Source: an uncultured Collinsella sp.
Lineage (GTDB): Bacteria > Actinomycetota > Coriobacteriia > Coriobacteriales > Coriobacteriaceae
Length of the DNA stretch: 6,559 nucleotides
Reading direction: 5' to 3'
Assembly: GCA_958446785.1 (NCBI GenBank)
Contig: CAUCXP010000090.1
Coordinates: 1-6,559, forward strand
Part shown: one piece after another, positions 5,065 through 6,559 of the stretch
Numbering within the stretch: position 1 is the first letter of the stretch
How the letters are laid out: every line of letters starts with the position of its first letter
Notes under the pieces: generated by a model
Told to the model about the DNA's origin: nothing
Databases searched by the model: none
Seen by the model: only the letters and a program-made list of their open reading frames with translations
Position numbers and translations under genes: made by a program

Positions 5065-6252
5065 TTAGGCCTGTACGTACTTGCCGTCGGTGATGACGTA
5101 CGCAGTCGGGTCCTTCTGGACCTGGCCCTTGTCGTTCCAGGAGAGCTTGCCGGTCAGGCCGTCAACGGTAATGTTGCACATGGCCTCGGGCAGCTTCTCG
5201 GCGACTTCGGTCGGATCGGCGTCGACGCCAAGGCCGGCCTCCTTGAGGGCCTCGGCCACCGCGTGCACGCCGTCGTAGGCGTCGGCGGCAAACTGGTCGG
5301 GGGTATCGCCGTACTTATCCTTGTAAGCGTTAACGAAGTCGGCGTTCTTCTCGTCGTCGGCGGAGAACGGGGTCATGAGCAGCAGACCCTCGGCAAGAGA
5401 GGTGTCGAAACCCTCAACGCCCAGGATGCCGTCCATGCCATCGCAGCCCATCATCTTGACGTCGTAGCCCATGTCCTTGGCGTTCTTGAGCAGGACGGAC
5501 GCCGGGGTGTAGTAGATCGGCGCAAAGATCATGGTGGCGCCGGCCTGCTTGGCCTTGGTCAGCTGGTTGGTAAAGCTCGTGGCGGAGTCGTCCTTAAAGG
5601 TCTCCTCGTCAACAACCTCGAGCTTGGACTCAGCGGCCTGGGCCTTAAAGGAATCTGCGACACCCGCAGAATAAGCGTCGCCGGAGTTATAGAACAGCAC
5701 GAACTTCTCGTCCGCATACTTCTGCGCCAGGAACTTGGCAGCGTTGACGCCTTGGTTGGGGTCGGTAAAGCATACCTGGAAGACGCAATCCTTGCCGTCG
5801 GTGACATCCTCAGAGGACGCGGACGGGGTGATCATGAACGTCTTGGGGTCGTTACCGCACTCTGCGGCAACGGCAACCGACGCACCCGTGGTGGTCGGGC
5901 CGACGAGGGCCTGCATGCCCCAGTCGAGCAGGGTATTCAAGGCGTTGACGGCCTTCTCGCCGTCGGCCTGGTCGTCCTCGGCCTTGCTGGCAAGCGGCAG
6001 CTCCTTGGTGGAGAAGTCCTTGCAGCCAAGCTCGACGCCCTGGGTAACGGACTTGCCGTAGGACGCGTTGGCGCCGGTCAGCGGGCCGATGGTGCCGATC
6101 TTAAACGAAGCGTCGCCCGAAGCGGAACCGCTGTCGCCGCCGTTGGAGGAGCAGCCAGCTAGAATGGACATCGCCCCCAGACCTGCTGCGCTCGCGATAA
6201 CGCTCCTGCGATTCATAACAGGGTTCAATGACTTACCGGTGAGGCTCGACAT
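5065..6252 (-). CDS. livK: Branched-chain amino acid ABC transporter substrate-binding lipoprotein LivK
   Basis: This 395-residue solute-binding protein is the receptor of the LIV-I importer. A signal peptide with Arg-Arg at 15-16, a hydrophobic core ('SVIASAAGLGAMSI') and the lipobox LAGC (31-34) predicts cleavage before Cys34 and lipid anchoring outside the membrane. A Ser/Gly-rich linker (35-48) follows, then a type-1 periplasmic-binding fold (Peripla_BP_6) from ~50 to the end. It opens with FKIGTIGPLTGANASYGKSV, includes ALVGPTTTGASVAVAAE (115-131) in the ligand-cleft region, and has later lobe elements such as GATMIFAPIYYTPAS (238-252) and FAADAYDGV (321-329). The ATG at 6252 has AGGAG at 6259-6263 with 6-base spacing. 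An ATG 12 codons in has no such site. It is the first gene of the operon. Leu/Ile/Val is the likely ligand group, but family members also bind other amino acids or amides. Confidence 0.94.
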   Translation of the reverse strand: MSSLTGKSLNPVMNRRSVIASAAGLGAMSILAGCSSNGGDSGSASGDASFKIGTIGPLTGANASYGKSVTQGVELGCKDFSTKELPLASKAEDDQADGEKAVNALNTLLDWGMQALVGPTTTGASVAVAAECGNDPKTFMITPSASSEDVTDGKDCVFQVCFTDPNQGVNAAKFLAQKYADEKFVLFYNSGDAYSAGVADSFKAQAAESKLEVVDEETFKDDSATSFTNQLTKAKQAGATMIFAPIYYTPASVLLKNAKDMGYDVKMMGCDGMDGILGVEGFDTSLAEGLLLMTPFSADDEKNADFVNAYKDKYGDTPDQFAADAYDGVHAVAEALKEAGLGVDADPTEVAEKLPEAMCNITVDGLTGKLSWNDKGQVQKDPTAYVITDGKYVQA

Positions 6253-6258
6253 GCGGCT

Positions 6259-6263
6259 CTCCT
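6259..6263 (-). promoter_or_regulatory. Shine-Dalgarno site for livK
   Basis: AGGAG within a GAGAGGAGAG purine run (6257-6266, minus strand) sits 6 bases before the ATG at 6252. It supports that start and so a signal peptide with a 12-residue extension before the second Met. Confidence 0.75.
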
Positions 6264-6273
6264 CTCAAATCTC

Positions 6274-6319
6274 GTCGGGTTTTGGCTGCCCGACAGGCCA
6301 TCCTTCGCCGTGTTCGGCG
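6274..6319 (-). other. GC-rich leader with two hairpins upstream of livK
   Basis: Two small stems lie in the presumed 5' leader: GTCGGG/CCCGAC (6274-6279 with 6289-6294, 9-base loop) and CGCCG/CGGCG (6306-6310 with 6315-6319, 4-base loop). The first ends 8 bases before the livK ribosome-site purine run. No U-tract follows either on the minus strand, so they are not intrinsic terminators as seen. They could affect translation initiation; no known riboswitch or T-box pattern is recognised. Confidence 0.35.
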
Positions 6320-6324
6320 TTCGC

Positions 6325-6500
6325 AAAATAGTAGACGCTTTAGTTAGGAAAAGTGGCGATTATTTCAACTTTTCTTTGGATTTGTTCATTTATCCATAGT
6401 TCTGCGTATTCCTACTACTTTATGCAGTAATGCCACTTTATTATGTAAAAGTAATGTTTCCATTCTGTTACAAGCGTTCCCCGCTCTCAATAAACATGGT
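6325..6500 (-). promoter_or_regulatory. AT-rich upstream region, presumed liv operon promoter and operator area
   Basis: Base composition changes sharply here: about 170 bases are markedly AT-rich in an otherwise GC-rich window, as expected for a promoter region. Minus-strand -35-like hexamers include TTTACA and TTGAAA and -10-like hexamers include CATAAA, GATAAA and TACTAT, but no pair combines good matches with 16-18 base spacing, so I do not fix a promoter. An imperfect inverted repeat (6350-6362 and 6428-6439) and a direct repeat AGTAATG (6426-6432 and 6450-6456) are candidate regulator sites. No open frame with coding character was found. Confidence 0.5.
6350..6439. repeat. Imperfect inverted repeat AAAGTGGC(G)ATTA in the livK upstream region
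   Basis: AAAGTGGCGATTA at 6350-6362 is mirrored by TAATGCCACTTT at 6428-6439; the arms match over 12 bases with one extra G in the first. They are about 65 bases apart, too far for a simple operator but compatible with paired sites for a looping regulator, or chance in AT-rich DNA. Confidence 0.35.
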
Positions 6501-6559
6501 GTCCCCCCCCTTTTTTCGCTGGCCGCGACGCGTCCGTCTTGCGGTACAGGGCAAACCTT
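6501..6559. other. Homopolymer C8T6 and unassigned GC-rich edge
   Basis: Eight C (6503-6510) followed by six T (6511-6516) mark the boundary between the AT-rich livK upstream region and GC-rich sequence running off the window. No gene is recognised in 6517-6559. A minus-strand frame ending at 6468 is open to the window edge but is Arg/Lys/Gly-rich and unlike a normal protein end. Confidence 0.4.

Noticed and set aside
5263..6162. A 299-codon plus-strand open frame antisense to livK
   Set aside because: Low-complexity Gly/Val/Leu-rich translation mirroring livK codons, with no independent support.
6468..6497. Minus-strand nine-residue ORF MFIESGERL after a G-rich run, a possible attenuator leader peptide
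   Set aside because: It has only one Ile and one Leu codon, no terminator/antiterminator structure follows it, and the G-run is a homopolymer, not a normal ribosome site. It also lies over 200 bases from livK.
1..6559. CRISPR arrays, tRNA or rRNA genes, toxin-antitoxin or phage-defence genes
   Set aside because: No regularly spaced repeats, no cloverleaf or rRNA signatures, and every sizeable gene in the window has an ordinary assignment.

Overview
The window looks like chromosomal DNA of a high-GC, Gram-positive actinobacterium of the Coriobacteriia, most likely Collinsella or a close relative. The evidence is the GC-rich coding sequence, strong AGGAGG-type ribosome sites, a lipoprotein (not free periplasmic) binding protein, and a HAAS/DUF1700 gene followed by a putative-adhesin start. 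The genus is judged from memory of similar proteins, not from a search.

Layout. (1) Positions 1-878, plus strand: the 3' part of a HAAS/DUF1700 membrane protein gene, then a short ORF that looks like the membrane-anchored N-terminus of a DUF4097-type surface protein cut off after about 80 codons. (2) Positions 879-1387: a 509-base stretch with no intact gene. It holds what read as two decayed mobile-DNA fragments: a minus-strand ParB-like N-terminal remnant with several frame changes (about 881-1039), and a plus-strand fragment of an IS110-family transposase (about 1217-1333). A GC-rich hairpin lies just behind livF. (3) Positions 1388-6252, minus strand: a complete five-gene branched-chain amino acid (LIV-I / HAAT family) ABC transporter operon in the order livK-livH-livM-livG-livF. 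(4) Positions 6253-6559: the AT-rich upstream region of the operon, with a GC-rich leader carrying two small hairpins, an imperfect inverted repeat and a C8T6 homopolymer.

How the genes work together. LivK, a lipid-anchored solute-binding protein, captures a branched-chain amino acid (or a related amide or small amino acid) outside the membrane and delivers it to the LivH/LivM permease pair. The LivG/LivF ATPases power import. From livH down to livF the genes abut or overlap, so they are probably translationally coupled. livK is separated from livH by 139 bases containing two hairpins, a layout that often allows the binding protein to be made in excess over the membrane parts.

I found no convincing new biological system. 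The transporter is standard. The part most worth a second look is the scar at 840-1390, where a conserved surface-protein module appears to have been truncated next to plasmid/ICE-type and IS debris, possibly also affecting the sequence behind the livF terminator hairpin.
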